Positions 21,883-30,725 of a stretch of DNA of 32,504 nucleotides are shown here, piece after piece. The first letter of the stretch is position 1; each line of letters opens with the position of its first letter. Made by a program: the position numbers and the translations under genes. Under the pieces are notes generated by a model that saw only the letters and a list, made by a program, of their open reading frames with translations, was not told where the DNA came from and searched no databases. This stretch comes from Polyangiaceae bacterium (GTDB taxonomy: Bacteria > Myxococcota_A > Polyangia > Polyangiales > Polyangiaceae), in assembly GCA_025936115.1 (NCBI GenBank), contig JAICTZ010000060.1, positions 1 through 32,504 of the forward strand. The letters run 5' to 3'.

Positions 21883-24800
21883 ATGAAGCCAAAATCAGGT
21901 CGTGCGTCCCGGGACATCTCCATGAGACGGCTAGCTATAGCTCTCTTGGCAGCAGCAACGTTCGCATGCGGCGGGCAGACCGAGCAACACGGAACGGAAG
22001 CCGTGAGCTCGACCGAAGAAGCGATCCTCCAGCCGTTCTCGCTGACGCTCACGCTGCCCGGCGGCACCGCTGTCCAGAACTTCACCATCGGTGCAGCGAA
22101 CTCGGCCACGCTGAAAGACCGAGTGAATATCACCGGCTTGACTGCGACAACATCGAGCGACGCAACGATCGGGCTCGATGCGCACGTTCAGGACATCTTT
22201 TCGGGCCACGACATCACGGTGGGTGATAGATCCGCGGTGCAGGGCAACCTGAAGGCCGGCAACACGTACTCCATTTCTTCCTCGGCCACCGTCTCGGGAA
22301 CCAAGCTGGCTCACGTCGCGTTCGGCAGCCCCACCACGACGACGATTCATTTCAATGCGAATTCAGTTTCCGCCGGCCCCGTCAACGTCGGTATCGGCCA
22401 GACGCTTGATCTCCCCCCAGGCACCTACGATTCACTGTACGTGAACTCGACGGGCCTGCTAACCCTTCACACCGGCGTTTACTACGTCAAAGGGACGGGC
22501 ACGCTCGAAGCGTCTTCCACGCTTGCACTCGACACTACGAACGGCCCCGTTCAGCTTTACCTGACGGGTGATGTTGCGTTCCGCGGCATCGAGAAGGCGG
22601 CGACGGTCGGCGTGCCACAGTTTCTGCTGGGCAAGCTCGGCGCCGGCAACGTCACCGTCGAAAGATCGTTCACCGGGGCGCTCTTCGCGCCAGCCGCAGC
22701 GGTTTCCTTCCAAGCCGCGATGCCGAACGGCCACGCTGCGATCATCTACGGCAGGATCGTCAACCTCGAGCCCGACACGATCGTGCGGCACTATAACTTC
22801 AACTGGGGCGCACTCGATCCGGCGCTTGCGCCTCCGCCACCTTCGAATGTTCCGGTGCTAACAGTTCCTAAATCGCCGATCCCCATGCCCGTATTCACGG
22901 GCACCGGGGGTTCGAGCGGAACGGGCGGCTCGAGTGGAACGGGCGGCTCGAGTGGAACGGGCGGTTCGAGTGGAACCGGCGGTTCGAGCGGAACCGGGGG
23001 TTCGAGCGGAACCGGGGGTTCGAGCGGAACCGGGGGTTCGAGCGGAACCGGGGGTTCGAGCGGAACCGGCGGTTCGAGCGGAACGGCTCCCAGTCGCGAC
23101 AGTGCGCACGTGACGCCGAGCGGGCCGGTCACTTTCACGTTGCCGACGAGCTACCCTGTAACGGGCGGTGAATTCGGCAATGGCACCTTGACCTTCACGT
23201 TCCACGTTCCGAACGGCCCCACGGTTACGTGTACGTACGTCGGCGGAGCGAGTTCAGCGCTGCCCACGACCGCCGACGACCTGAACCTTGGTCGTATCCT
23301 GAACTTCCAGAGCTGCAGCGACGGTTTGCCCGCGTCAGCTTCGCGCACCGGCGACGATTTCACCTTGACGGTCAGCGGGGCGCCGAACTTCCCTGCCGAC
23401 GTGACCTCGCCGGCGATTGTCGACGGAGCTTGCTCTGACGACCTCCCGCTCCTCACGCCGGTGCAGACGCAGCAGATGCGTGAGTCGTTCACCTGGAGCG
23501 GGAAGGGTAGCATCGCGGAGACCAACCCGGACGGCACGCCGACGCTCTATTACGCGTGGCTGCTCATCAAGAACAAGACGGATGCGCTGAACGTTCGAAA
23601 GCTCTTCATTCACGTTCTCAAGCATCCGTTGTTCAACCAAGAGCTCGATGCCTTCAGCGGTCGCTGCGGGGCCTTCTCGAATCCCGGCGACGGAACGGGG
23701 ACCTTCCTTCCCGTCCTGATTCCCGGAGCGACTTACAACCGCATCCTTGCGGCAATGTCGAGCAGTGACGTGTCCGGCGACAAAGTGATCTTCGACGCTA
23801 TCATTCTCCGCAACAACGACGTTCCGGCGGCGGCAAAAAACGCCAACGGTTCGGTACGCCTCGACATCCTCGGCCAGTCTGGTTTCCGCTACCTCGAGTA
23901 CGAGCCACGGCCGCTCGACCCGAATAACGTCACGCTCGACGGCGGCAAGGTCGAGAAAGCCCTGGTCGACGTGATCACGTTCGTCGCCGACACGGCGAAG
24001 AGCGCTGCACAAACCGTGACCAACACGCTTGCCAATATCGACAAACTCATTCGGGGCAAGGCCACGATCACCTTGCAGATCCATGCGCTCAACTCTGATG
24101 ACGCCTTTGCCTACACGGATGGTGTCATTCAAATCCGCGGCTGGGGTCCCAACCGTGGACACCCGCTCGGCGCGCCGGGCATGGAGGTCTCAGTCTTGCA
24201 AAGGACTGACGCAATTCCGCTTCCGGAGACCTCGCAGGGTCTCACGGACATCAACGGCTCGACAACGCTCGATGCCGTCGACGGCGCGACCATTCGGGGC
24301 TCCGGCATGTGCATCGAGCTCAAAAATGACGCTGCCCGTGCGACCGACTTCATCGAAGCCTTGGAGCTCTGCGACCTCCGCTCGTACAAGGGCGACCCAC
24401 GCTTCAAAATCAACGTTGCTGACGGCAGCACGACCGAAGTCAAGATGGGCGTTGACCTCTTGAAGGGCTTCTATCAAGCTGACGACTCGTACCAGTGGGA
24501 CAAGACCGTCGCAGACATCACGCCGCCCCGTGCGCGTATCCTCACCGGCTATTGGGCCAACACGTTCACCACGCGTAACAGTGACGGCAACTTGCGCGCG
24601 TACACACCGTGTCTCGATCTCGGCGGCGGGTTGACGGACGCCCTCACGGCTGTCGCGACTAGTGCCACTGGGCTAATCGGCGCCATCCTCGTACCCGGAC
24701 CGTACGATTTGGCGATCGCAAACGCATTTACCACGGTTCTGACTCAGACGGACATCGACATGCCGACGGCGGGGTACATCGGGACTAGCCGGCTCGTCAT

Positions 24801-25428
24801 GTCCCACGAGTACGGCCACTACATCTTCTGTAACCTACTCGACAGTTCCCCGGACGGAGACGGCCAACTTCAACAACTCATGTCGACTGCCCTCACCAGC
24901 GGCCAAGATTTGCGACTCGCAGGTCCGGCGCTGAACGAGGCGTTCGCTGATTTCATCGCCGCTCAAGTGACGAGCGGCGTCAATTACGGCTTCTTGGACA
25001 AGCGCCGGCATTATCCGAGCACAGCCGGCAGCTACAGCACATTTTGCACGAACGACTTCCGGAGCCTGCCTTGCGTGGACGACAACTTACGCCACGTCGC
25101 GACTGCCGATAGCGATTCCAATAACCCGGACAACGTCGGTCGTTACATGACGCTCTTCCAGGACATGTTCGACGGCCATCCCTACATTGGAGGCAAGCCG
25201 GACCCTTATGCGCCAACCAGCGCCGACGCGTGGGATCGCGTTCTCAAATCCGGTCTACCCGATACCACGCTCAGCAATAGTTACTTGGTTCCGTCGGCAT
25301 ATACTCCGCAGAATCCGCCTACCAATACCCCGTGGGGTGACACCGACGGAGCATTGGACCACATCGCGCTCGGTGGTCACGCGATCAAGGATCTTGCGAA
25401 CGCTATCTGCGACGCGGCGCCCGGGTGA
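21883..25428 (+). CDS. Large HEYGH metalloprotease lipoprotein (first part; frame lost at 25420-25428)
   Basis: I chose ATG 21883 (AAGAAGGGG about 10 bases upstream); in-frame starts further up add a tail without signal features. The signal peptide ends in ATFAC (Cys29), so it is a lipoprotein. Residues ~50-325 are beta-rich with VYYVKGTGTLEA, FTGALFAPAAAVSFQAA and a closing segment typical of surface adhesion-type domains. Residues 340-399 are ten GTGGSS repeats. The catalytic part contains HEYGH (975-979), with a likely third zinc ligand in NEAFADF (Glu1019). The frame ends at TGA 25426-25428 after ICDAAPG, but a homologous-looking continuation lies in the next frame to 26215. Surface or secreted protease; substrate unknown. 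Confidence 0.87.
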   Translation: MKPKSGRASRDISMRRLAIALLAAATFACGGQTEQHGTEAVSSTEEAILQPFSLTLTLPGGTAVQNFTIGAANSATLKDRVNITGLTATTSSDATIGLDAHVQDIFSGHDITVGDRSAVQGNLKAGNTYSISSSATVSGTKLAHVAFGSPTTTTIHFNANSVSAGPVNVGIGQTLDLPPGTYDSLYVNSTGLLTLHTGVYYVKGTGTLEASSTLALDTTNGPVQLYLTGDVAFRGIEKAATVGVPQFLLGKLGAGNVTVERSFTGALFAPAAAVSFQAAMPNGHAAIIYGRIVNLEPDTIVRHYNFNWGALDPALAPPPPSNVPVLTVPKSPIPMPVFTGTGGSSGTGGSSGTGGSSGTGGSSGTGGSSGTGGSSGTGGSSGTGGSSGTGGSSGTGGSSGTAPSRDSAHVTPSGPVTFTLPTSYPVTGGEFGNGTLTFTFHVPNGPTVTCTYVGGASSALPTTADDLNLGRILNFQSCSDGLPASASRTGDDFTLTVSGAPNFPADVTSPAIVDGACSDDLPLLTPVQTQQMRESFTWSGKGSIAETNPDGTPTLYYAWLLIKNKTDALNVRKLFIHVLKHPLFNQELDAFSGRCGAFSNPGDGTGTFLPVLIPGATYNRILAAMSSSDVSGDKVIFDAIILRNNDVPAAAKNANGSVRLDILGQSGFRYLEYEPRPLDPNNVTLDGGKVEKALVDVITFVADTAKSAAQTVTNTLANIDKLIRGKATITLQIHALNSDDAFAYTDGVIQIRGWGPNRGHPLGAPGMEVSVLQRTDAIPLPETSQGLTDINGSTTLDAVDGATIRGSGMCIELKNDAARATDFIEALELCDLRSYKGDPRFKINVADGSTTEVKMGVDLLKGFYQADDSYQWDKTVADITPPRARILTGYWANTFTTRNSDGNLRAYTPCLDLGGGLTDALTAVATSATGLIGAILVPGPYDLAIANAFTTVLTQTDIDMPTAGYIGTSRLVMSHEYGHYIFCNLLDSSPDGDGQLQQLMSTALTSGQDLRLAGPALNEAFADFIAAQVTSGVNYGFLDKRRHYPSTAGSYSTFCTNDFRSLPCVDDNLRHVATADSDSNNPDNVGRYMTLFQDMFDGHPYIGGKPDPYAPTSADAWDRVLKSGLPDTTLSNSYLVPSAYTPQNPPTNTPWGDTDGALDHIALGGHAIKDLANAICDAAPG
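22900..23079 (+). repeat. Ten tandem 18-bp repeats encoding GTGGSS
   Basis: Ten in-frame units encode GTGGSS between the adhesion-like part and the rest of the protease. Units 6-9 are identical at DNA level, and units 2 and 3 are identical to each other, with synonymous differences between groups, which suggests recent expansion by slippage or unequal exchange. Serves as a flexible linker. Confidence 0.95.
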
Positions 25429-26215
25429 AGTCGAGATCACGGACAGCACAGTCTATACAGCCGCCGCGGCTACCGCCGCGACGGTGGACATGAACTGGTG
25501 CGACCTGTGCGAGCTTCTGGCCCTGCACGCACACGGCTCCGAAATTCCAGAACTCGACGATCCGACCGCCGAGCCAACCATCAAGCAGCTACTCCAGACC
25601 TGCATCACGTCGCCGACGATCCGCCCCGCCCTCGAGTTCACTCTCGCCCAGCTGCCAGAGCCTTCTGGTCGGATCAAAGTGAGCGACTGCTCCGCTTGTC
25701 CGGCGGGAACCGTCTCTGACGACAATGGAATCTGCCAACCTTGTGCCGGGACGATTCACGGAAATTCGTGCGACACTTGCCCTGTGGACAAGTTCGTCGA
25801 CAGCGACAGCATCGTTATCAATGCCGGCTTGGCGATCCCTACGAACACCTCCATAGCCGTGAACGACGTATGTCCGGAGGTTTTCGTCGTCGAGGTCGAC
25901 CGCCCGAATGACATCGTTACTGCGGGTGGGAAGCTGCACTTCGCGTACAATGCAGCGCCGCCCATTACGGCGACCAATTGCCAACAACTCTACGAAATGA
26001 ATGCCGAGCAGCTCATCAACGGCTCTTTCTCGGTAGTCGCCACGCAGTCGGCAACGGGTGTCCTGCTTTGCCCGAACGGCCAATGCAGTTGCACCACCAG
26101 CGTGCAATCGTTCGCTGAGTCCGCGGTTGCCGACAATAATCCGCTCCGCTTCGTGATGAACGCCGACCCCACCCGCGAGTTTGAGATCCTCACGAACGAC
26201 GTCGTCACACGCTGA
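25423..26215 (+). pseudogene. Displaced C-terminal part of the HEYGH metalloprotease lipoprotein
   Basis: After the stop at 25426-25428 the +1 frame continues without interruption to TGA 26213-26215. Its start reads GEVEITDSTVYTAAAATAAT, a natural continuation of ...NAICDAAPG. It contains CDLCELLALH, a Cys-rich EGF/receptor-like stretch (CSACPAGTVSDDNGICQPC, then CDTCPVDKF) and a C-terminal domain with a CPNGQCSC cluster. Removing one base from CCCGGG at 25420-25425 would give a single protein of about 1,443 residues. There is no ribosome binding site or signal peptide of its own, so it is not an independent gene. Either a base-call error, a real mutation, or much less likely +1 frameshifting. 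Confidence 0.7.
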
Positions 26216-26255
26216 ATGCGAACGACCGAAGGTTCGAAATCTTAACGAGCCATGA

Positions 26256-26288
26256 CACGGCCCCTCGTGCCCCAGCGCGGGGGCCGTG
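26256..26288 (+). terminator. Terminator-like stem-loop after the metalloprotease gene
   Basis: Perfect 9-bp stem CACGGCCCC / GGGGCCGTG with a 15-base loop, 40 bases after the stop at 26215 and before the next gene at 26349. No T-run follows, so intrinsic termination is possible but not certain. Confidence 0.55.
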
Positions 26289-26348
26289 CGCTCATTGATG
26301 AAGCCAAGGGTTGCTCGCAACGACCGCGACGCGTGCTATGACCATGTT

Positions 26349-26816
26349 ATGAAGCGCTTGGTATTCCTTGCGGGCTTGTCCGCGTTGCTCGGCGGAGTCT
26401 CGTGCGGAGCAGAGGGTGGCCCTTGCCACAAGGATTGGCACGTGGGCGAGAAGTTCGAGTTCACGGTCGTGCATGCTCCGAGCCCTGACCAGGGATGTGC
26501 CGACCTCCTCGGCCTCGAAGAAGGAGCGACGTTAGCAACAACGATTCGTGAGTTCGAGGGTGGGACCACGTGCAGTGCGGCGACTGGGGACGTGACCACG
26601 TCAACTGGCACGTGGACGGTGAGCCACGGACTCGGAGGGACTGCCGCGTCCTTCGGTGCCTACTATTCCGTAACGGCAAATAATTGTCACTTCGACGGTC
26701 AGATCTACATAATCAGTGCACACACCTCGAGGCTCGACGTCGACGTGCTGCAGGACGGCGACCCCAGCTGCCCGTACGAATGTCAAGGCGAGTGGTATCT
26801 TACCGAATCGAATTGA
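26349..26816 (+). CDS. Small lipoprotein of unknown function
   Basis: This 155-residue protein starts at ATG 26349; the frame is open 21 codons further up without a signal. The signal peptide is MKRLVFLAGLSALLGGVSC, with lipobox GGVSC (Cys19). The mature part is beta-strand-rich with several Cys residues (CGAEGGPC, GCADLLG, TTCSA, NNCHFDG, CPYEC), suggesting two or more disulphides. I recognise no domain. It lies after the metalloprotease terminator, and its stop faces the Cys-rich lipoprotein (33 bases between stops). Confidence 0.83.
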   Translation: MKRLVFLAGLSALLGGVSCGAEGGPCHKDWHVGEKFEFTVVHAPSPDQGCADLLGLEEGATLATTIREFEGGTTCSAATGDVTTSTGTWTVSHGLGGTAASFGAYYSVTANNCHFDGQIYIISAHTSRLDVDVLQDGDPSCPYECQGEWYLTESN

Positions 26817-26849
26817 CCTGGGACTGCCGAAATCGCTCGCTCATTCGAC

Positions 26850-27776
26850 TCAAAGATGAACCATGCCGCCACACTCGGCAGGCGAACCGTGAGGTTGTCC
26901 GCCGGTCGCCGGAGTGCACGTCGAATCGCAGCGGCCTGACGCGCAGGCCTGGTCGTCGTCGCAGCGTGCACCGAGTGACAGCAGCGTCGCGCAAGCGCCA
27001 CTGTTGCAATATTGTTCGGGTGCGCACACGCCGCAGGCGCCGCCGACAGGGGGGTACGCTTGGCACGCACCACTCACACAGTCGACGTCCTTGTCGCAAA
27101 CCTCGCCGCCAAGGCATGCGCTTCCGACGCCCGCCCCTCGCACACAGGAGCCACCAACGCACCCGAGGCCGTCAGTCGTGTAGCACTCGCTCCACGTGGC
27201 AATGCCGGACGTGATCGGGTCGAAGGCCGGCTCACCTTGGAGCGCCGTGCAATCACCGGCCTTGTAGCAGGTGCGTTTACACGCGTCGCCCTGGTTGGCA
27301 TGGTGAATGACGCGGCACATGCTCGTGAGGCAAATGACCTGAGCGCCGGCCACAGGCGCACAATCCGAGTCGTCGACGCACGCCGCCCCCGCGGCCAGCG
27401 TGCCGACGTAAACCCGATTGCACGGCTCGAGATCGATGACGGCGCACAAGGGTACAGAAGCGTTCACGCTCGCCAGACAGGCGTCGGCCGCGGATTGATC
27501 GAACCGGACGTTCTTGCTTGCCGATTGCTCGGTCGCGAGCAACGATTGCATGTTTTCCTGGCAGCTCGCCTGGGCGAACGGCGCGCCCGTCGTCATGCAA
27601 CAGGTGGCTAAGCCCTTGCAGAAGGCGTCGGTGAGCTGATTCGCGAACCTCGTTTCCGGCGAATTGTCTGGCGGCGGGGGGCTTGCGGATTGGGCTGGAC
27701 CGCAGGACACGACCGCTCCCACCAACAGTCCAGCCGCTCTCCGCCTAACCAACGACGGTCTTCGCGAAAACTTCAT
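26850..27776 (-). CDS. Cys-rich lipoprotein of a myxobacterial type
   Basis: The start is the ATG complementary to 27774-27776 (MKFSRRPSLVRRRAAGLLVG), preferred over one 12 codons upstream because the signal peptide fits directly. The lipobox is VVSC (Cys25). The 308-residue product has a helical, Cys-containing part (about 40-140: FCKGLATCCMTTG, ASCQENMQSLL) followed by short Cys-rich repeats with the pattern CxxDxDC / G-x-C (CVDDSDCAPV, VCDKDVDCVSGAC, CDDDQACASGRCD). Such EGF-like small repeats occur in many myxobacterial surface lipoproteins of unknown function. It diverges from the matrixin gene with 61 bases between starts, so they may share a regulatory region. Confidence 0.88.
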   Translation of the reverse strand: MKFSRRPSLVRRRAAGLLVGAVVSCGPAQSASPPPPDNSPETRFANQLTDAFCKGLATCCMTTGAPFAQASCQENMQSLLATEQSASKNVRFDQSAADACLASVNASVPLCAVIDLEPCNRVYVGTLAAGAACVDDSDCAPVAGAQVICLTSMCRVIHHANQGDACKRTCYKAGDCTALQGEPAFDPITSGIATWSECYTTDGLGCVGGSCVRGAGVGSACLGGEVCDKDVDCVSGACQAYPPVGGACGVCAPEQYCNSGACATLLSLGARCDDDQACASGRCDSTCTPATGGQPHGSPAECGGMVHL

Positions 27777-27837
27777 TGCCGCGACGGTACCGGACCTCGT
27801 GAAATCGTTCAAGCGCTACTCGTCGTTCTTGATTCGG

Positions 27838-28659
27838 ATGAAGCACCGTCGCAAGCTGATCGCGATGACGTCGTGGCGGCGAGCTGGGCTGACGTTCACA
27901 GGGTGTCTGTCCCTTGCAGGCATCGGATTGGTGTGGCGCGCGACGGAAGTCAGCGCGCCCGCCGTCATCGCGACGAGCTCGCTCAAGCGACCGGTGCGCT
28001 GGGTACTACCGGAGATCGTTTTGCGACCCAATGCCACGAACGACGACAAGCTCGACGCGATTCTGAGAGACAGCTTATTGGCCGGCGCCAAGTCGTGGAA
28101 CGACGCCCTTGACGGTTGCAACACGCCCAAGTTACGCGTCGTCACGAGCAGCCATCGTGCGCTCCTGCCGGTCCAGGACGGCTTCAGCACTGTCGTCGTA
28201 CGAACCAAGCGCTGGTGCCCCGAGTCCGCGCGGGACGCGGAGGATTGCTACGACAGGGATCGAGCCGCGTTCACGAGTCTCTACCCGAACGACGCCGAGG
28301 GCGGTCGCTATGGCGACGTTCGCGAAGCAGATATGGAGCTCGACGGCGTCGATAACTATTGGTCGCTCGAAGGCGACGCCGCAGGTACCGGCAGCTTACA
28401 CGCCATCATCGCGCACGAGCTCGGTCATGTGCTCGGCCTCGACCATCCGTGCGAGTTCTCGAGGCCATTCACCAAGAAAGGTTTGACGAAACCAAAGTGT
28501 GACACTCGCACCATGAGAGCATCCATCATGTACCCGCTGCCGCTCGAAGAGGGCCGGCCCCCGGTGCTCCGACCGGGCCGTAGCGAACGTGACGCGCTGT
28601 GTGCTCTCTACGCTCAACCGCCGGCCGCGTCGCCCGTCCGCGTCAGCGAACTACGTTGA
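27838..28659 (+). CDS. Matrixin-type zinc metalloprotease, membrane anchored or secreted
   Basis: I chose ATG 27838 (273 residues); ATG 27865 would also keep the hydrophobic N-terminal segment (about 18-32), and neither has a strong ribosome binding site. The longer frame upstream overlaps the divergent gene. The zinc motif HELGHVLGLDH (193-203) supplies all three histidines of the metzincin family, and SIMYP (229-233) gives the Met-turn. The preceding READMELDG and NYWSLEG elements fit matrixin strands. It cleaves proteins outside the cytoplasm, or is anchored to the inner membrane. The TGA at 28657-28659 overlaps the TTG start of the Lnt gene, implying coupled translation. Confidence 0.92.
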   Translation: MKHRRKLIAMTSWRRAGLTFTGCLSLAGIGLVWRATEVSAPAVIATSSLKRPVRWVLPEIVLRPNATNDDKLDAILRDSLLAGAKSWNDALDGCNTPKLRVVTSSHRALLPVQDGFSTVVVRTKRWCPESARDAEDCYDRDRAAFTSLYPNDAEGGRYGDVREADMELDGVDNYWSLEGDAAGTGSLHAIIAHELGHVLGLDHPCEFSRPFTKKGLTKPKCDTRTMRASIMYPLPLEEGRPPVLRPGRSERDALCALYAQPPAASPVRVSELR

Positions 28660-30290
28660 GTCGAGCAGTACTCCTAAGGCTGGTCGCGACGCTGGTGTCG
28701 GTGGCTCTCTGCCGGCTGAGCGTCGGGCCTTTTCATTGTTGGCCGGTCGTGCCGTTCTGCTGGGCGCCGCTCGTCGTCGTCCTCGACCAAGCGGCGGCGT
28801 ACGAATCCGTCGGACTCGGGCTACTCCACGGGACAGTGCTCAACGCGGCGGCGTTTTCCTGGCTGCTTGGTGGCCTCGTGAAGGTGGGCGGCACTTCGTC
28901 GCCGGCTGCCGTCGCAATCTTCATTCTGTTCGCTTTGGTGCAGGGTGGCCGGACGGCGCTCCTCGCGGCGTGTGTCGTGGCGTCTAGGCGCGCGAGGCTC
29001 TCGGCGGCCCTGGTATTTCCGCTTGCCCTGGTCGCAACCGATTTCCTTTATCCGTATGTCTTTCCCTGGCAAACGGCGATCTTCACGGTTCCAGTGCCCG
29101 CGTGGATGCAGCTTGCGGAATTCGGCGGTCCCCTCGCGCTCTCATTCTGGGTCGGTTCGGTGAACGCTCTCTTTGCGGCAGCGTGGATGCACGGAAGTGG
29201 CGAGAGGTCGGCACGCCTGCGTTGCCTGGTGGCGGGCTTTGCGCTGCTGGCAGTAGTGACGTTCGTCGGCCGGTATCTCATCCGGAGTCGCAGCGCCGAA
29301 GCGGCCGCAGCCCCGACGGCTCGCGTCGCCGTGATCCAAGGCAACACCGGCGCAAAGTCACTCCACGCGGTGGATCCGATTGCACTCTATCGCGACCAAA
29401 CACTGAAGCTTCTCGCACGAGACGGCAGCATCGACTGGATAGTCTGGCCCGAGACGGCGCTGCCCGTGCCGACCTTGAACGCGAACCTTCGCCCGACGTT
29501 GCGCGACTACGTCTTCCACGACGATAGCCGTGGTCTGGGGGACACACACATTTCGAAGCCGTTGTTGCTCGGCATGGTAATCGAGGCGGACGGCACCGAG
29601 CGCCGCGGGCCTCAGCCCGCTCTCCCGAGAAATGCTCTCACCAACTCCGCCATACTCTCAGACACCCTTGGACACATCATCGGGCGATACGACAAGCACG
29701 AGCTCGTGCCGTTCGGGGAACAAGACGCGCTCTCCAGCCTTCCAATCGTGAGCGATGCGCTGCGTGCCGTCACGAGGTTTTCTCGAGGACCGCGCAGGGC
29801 GCCGATCGTCTTTAGGGGATACACGCTCGGGGTTTCGATCTGCTACGAGGACATCTTGCGTGAATCGTTCCGCGAGTCCATCCTCGACGCGCGGCCGGAT
29901 TTGCTCGTCAACATTACTAGCGACGCTTGGTTCGCGGGATCGGCAGCGCCGGACCTGCATCTTGCGCTAGCAATCCTCCGCGCGGTCGAGCATCGACGCT
30001 ACTTGCTCCGCGCGACGAACACCGGCATTTCCGCCGCGGTTGCTCCCACGGGCGAAGTCGTCTGGCGGCTTCCGGAAGACCAAGTCGCAACGGGAGTCGT
30101 CTCGGTGCGCTACCTGCGTGCGGACACGTTATACGAACGGTGGGGCGACTTGCCGTGGACGATCCTGGTGATCAGCGGTGCGCTCGTCGTCGCGTTCCGC
30201 TACCTCGCGGGATACGCCGTAGATCGGTCGACTTCGCCGCGCGCGCCCCAAGCGCATTCTCGACGCGAACGTCGCCCGCGCCGTACATGA
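28656..30290 (+). CDS. lnt: Apolipoprotein N-acyltransferase
   Basis: The start is TTG 28656, overlapping the matrixin stop (TTGA); the frame extends further up but only inside that gene. The 544-residue product has about six N-terminal membrane helices (roughly residues 5-210), a carbon-nitrogen hydrolase domain (about 220-500) and a final membrane helix (about 502-520). The catalytic triad is present: Glu266 in WPETA, Lys347 in KHELVPFGE and Cys396 in CYEDI; NITSDAWF and RATNTGISAAV also match the family. Lnt transfers the third acyl chain to lipoproteins in the inner membrane, relevant because the window encodes many lipoproteins. The last ~20 codons (Arg-rich tail) read over an antisense alcohol dehydrogenase start, so the 3' end looks secondarily altered. 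Confidence 0.95.
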   Translation: MSRAVLLRLVATLVSVALCRLSVGPFHCWPVVPFCWAPLVVVLDQAAAYESVGLGLLHGTVLNAAAFSWLLGGLVKVGGTSSPAAVAIFILFALVQGGRTALLAACVVASRRARLSAALVFPLALVATDFLYPYVFPWQTAIFTVPVPAWMQLAEFGGPLALSFWVGSVNALFAAAWMHGSGERSARLRCLVAGFALLAVVTFVGRYLIRSRSAEAAAAPTARVAVIQGNTGAKSLHAVDPIALYRDQTLKLLARDGSIDWIVWPETALPVPTLNANLRPTLRDYVFHDDSRGLGDTHISKPLLLGMVIEADGTERRGPQPALPRNALTNSAILSDTLGHIIGRYDKHELVPFGEQDALSSLPIVSDALRAVTRFSRGPRRAPIVFRGYTLGVSICYEDILRESFRESILDARPDLLVNITSDAWFAGSAAPDLHLALAILRAVEHRRYLLRATNTGISAAVAPTGEVVWRLPEDQVATGVVSVRYLRADTLYERWGDLPWTILVISGALVVAFRYLAGYAVDRSTSPRAPQAHSRRERRPRRT

Positions 30291-30303
30291 TGGTTGGACG
30301 CAT
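30247..30303 (-). pseudogene. Alcohol dehydrogenase N-terminal remnant, antisense to the lnt 3' end
   Basis: The minus strand from ATG 30301-30303 encodes MRPTIMYGAGDVRVENALG, the typical start of zinc-dependent alcohol dehydrogenases, with GGAAGGA nine bases upstream. After ~19 residues the similarity stops, where the lnt sequence begins. I infer that an alcohol dehydrogenase gene was cut, leaving only its start and ribosome binding site. Confidence 0.55.
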
Positions 30304-30707
30304 GTCTTGGGTCCTTCCGGTATCGCGCTTCCGTGACTTTCTCGAGGCACTCGACTGCTTTGCCCTAGACGAGAGAGGGCTCGAGGGTGACGTGCGTGTC
30401 GCTGACCGACGCGGGCCGACCGCTCGCCACCGCGCGCAGATTGCCGCCACTTGTCCGAAGTCTCCGCCAAACCGGGCGCGACGGTCGGCATCTAAACTGA
30501 TGGCCTCGAGCCGGTTTACCCTTGATCATCACCCATTGCTGCCGGATTTCGGTTTTCATTGGCGTCATCGCCGCATCGAGGTTGAAATGGTCAACGAGCA
30601 GTTCGCTGATATCGTAGCCGAAGGTACGACGCCGCCCCGAACTACATCGCGTGCGCGAAACACGGCACCAGCCGAAGACCCGCGAGCGCGGCACGTCGGC
30701 ACGCTTA
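30304..30707. other. Region without a supportable gene next to the insertion sequence
   Basis: Apart from the ribosome binding region of the alcohol dehydrogenase remnant, nothing recognisable was seen. A minus-strand frame has a coding-like stretch (FGYDISELLVDHFNLDAAMT at about 30560-30620) without a start site or known family. Likely eroded sequence beside a mobile-element landing site. Confidence 0.5.
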
Positions 30708-30725
30708 GGGCAGATCCTAGAACTC
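30708..30725 (+). repeat. Left terminal inverted repeat of the IS5-family element
   Basis: GGGCAGATCCTAGAACTC; the inner part pairs with the right end through GATCCTARAAC. It overlaps the end of the transposase gene by two bases. The flanking TA is the likely target duplication. Confidence 0.65.

Noticed and set aside
22900..23079. CRISPR-like look of the regular repeats
   Set aside because: The 18-bp units are directly adjacent without spacers and are in frame within a protein gene.
26231..26241. tRNA T-loop-like GGTTCGAAATC
   Set aside because: No matching acceptor, D or anticodon stems in the surrounding 80 bases.
25589..26320. 243-codon minus-strand frame
   Set aside because: Opposite to the protease continuation, which has the clear Cys-rich domain; the minus frame has no motif.
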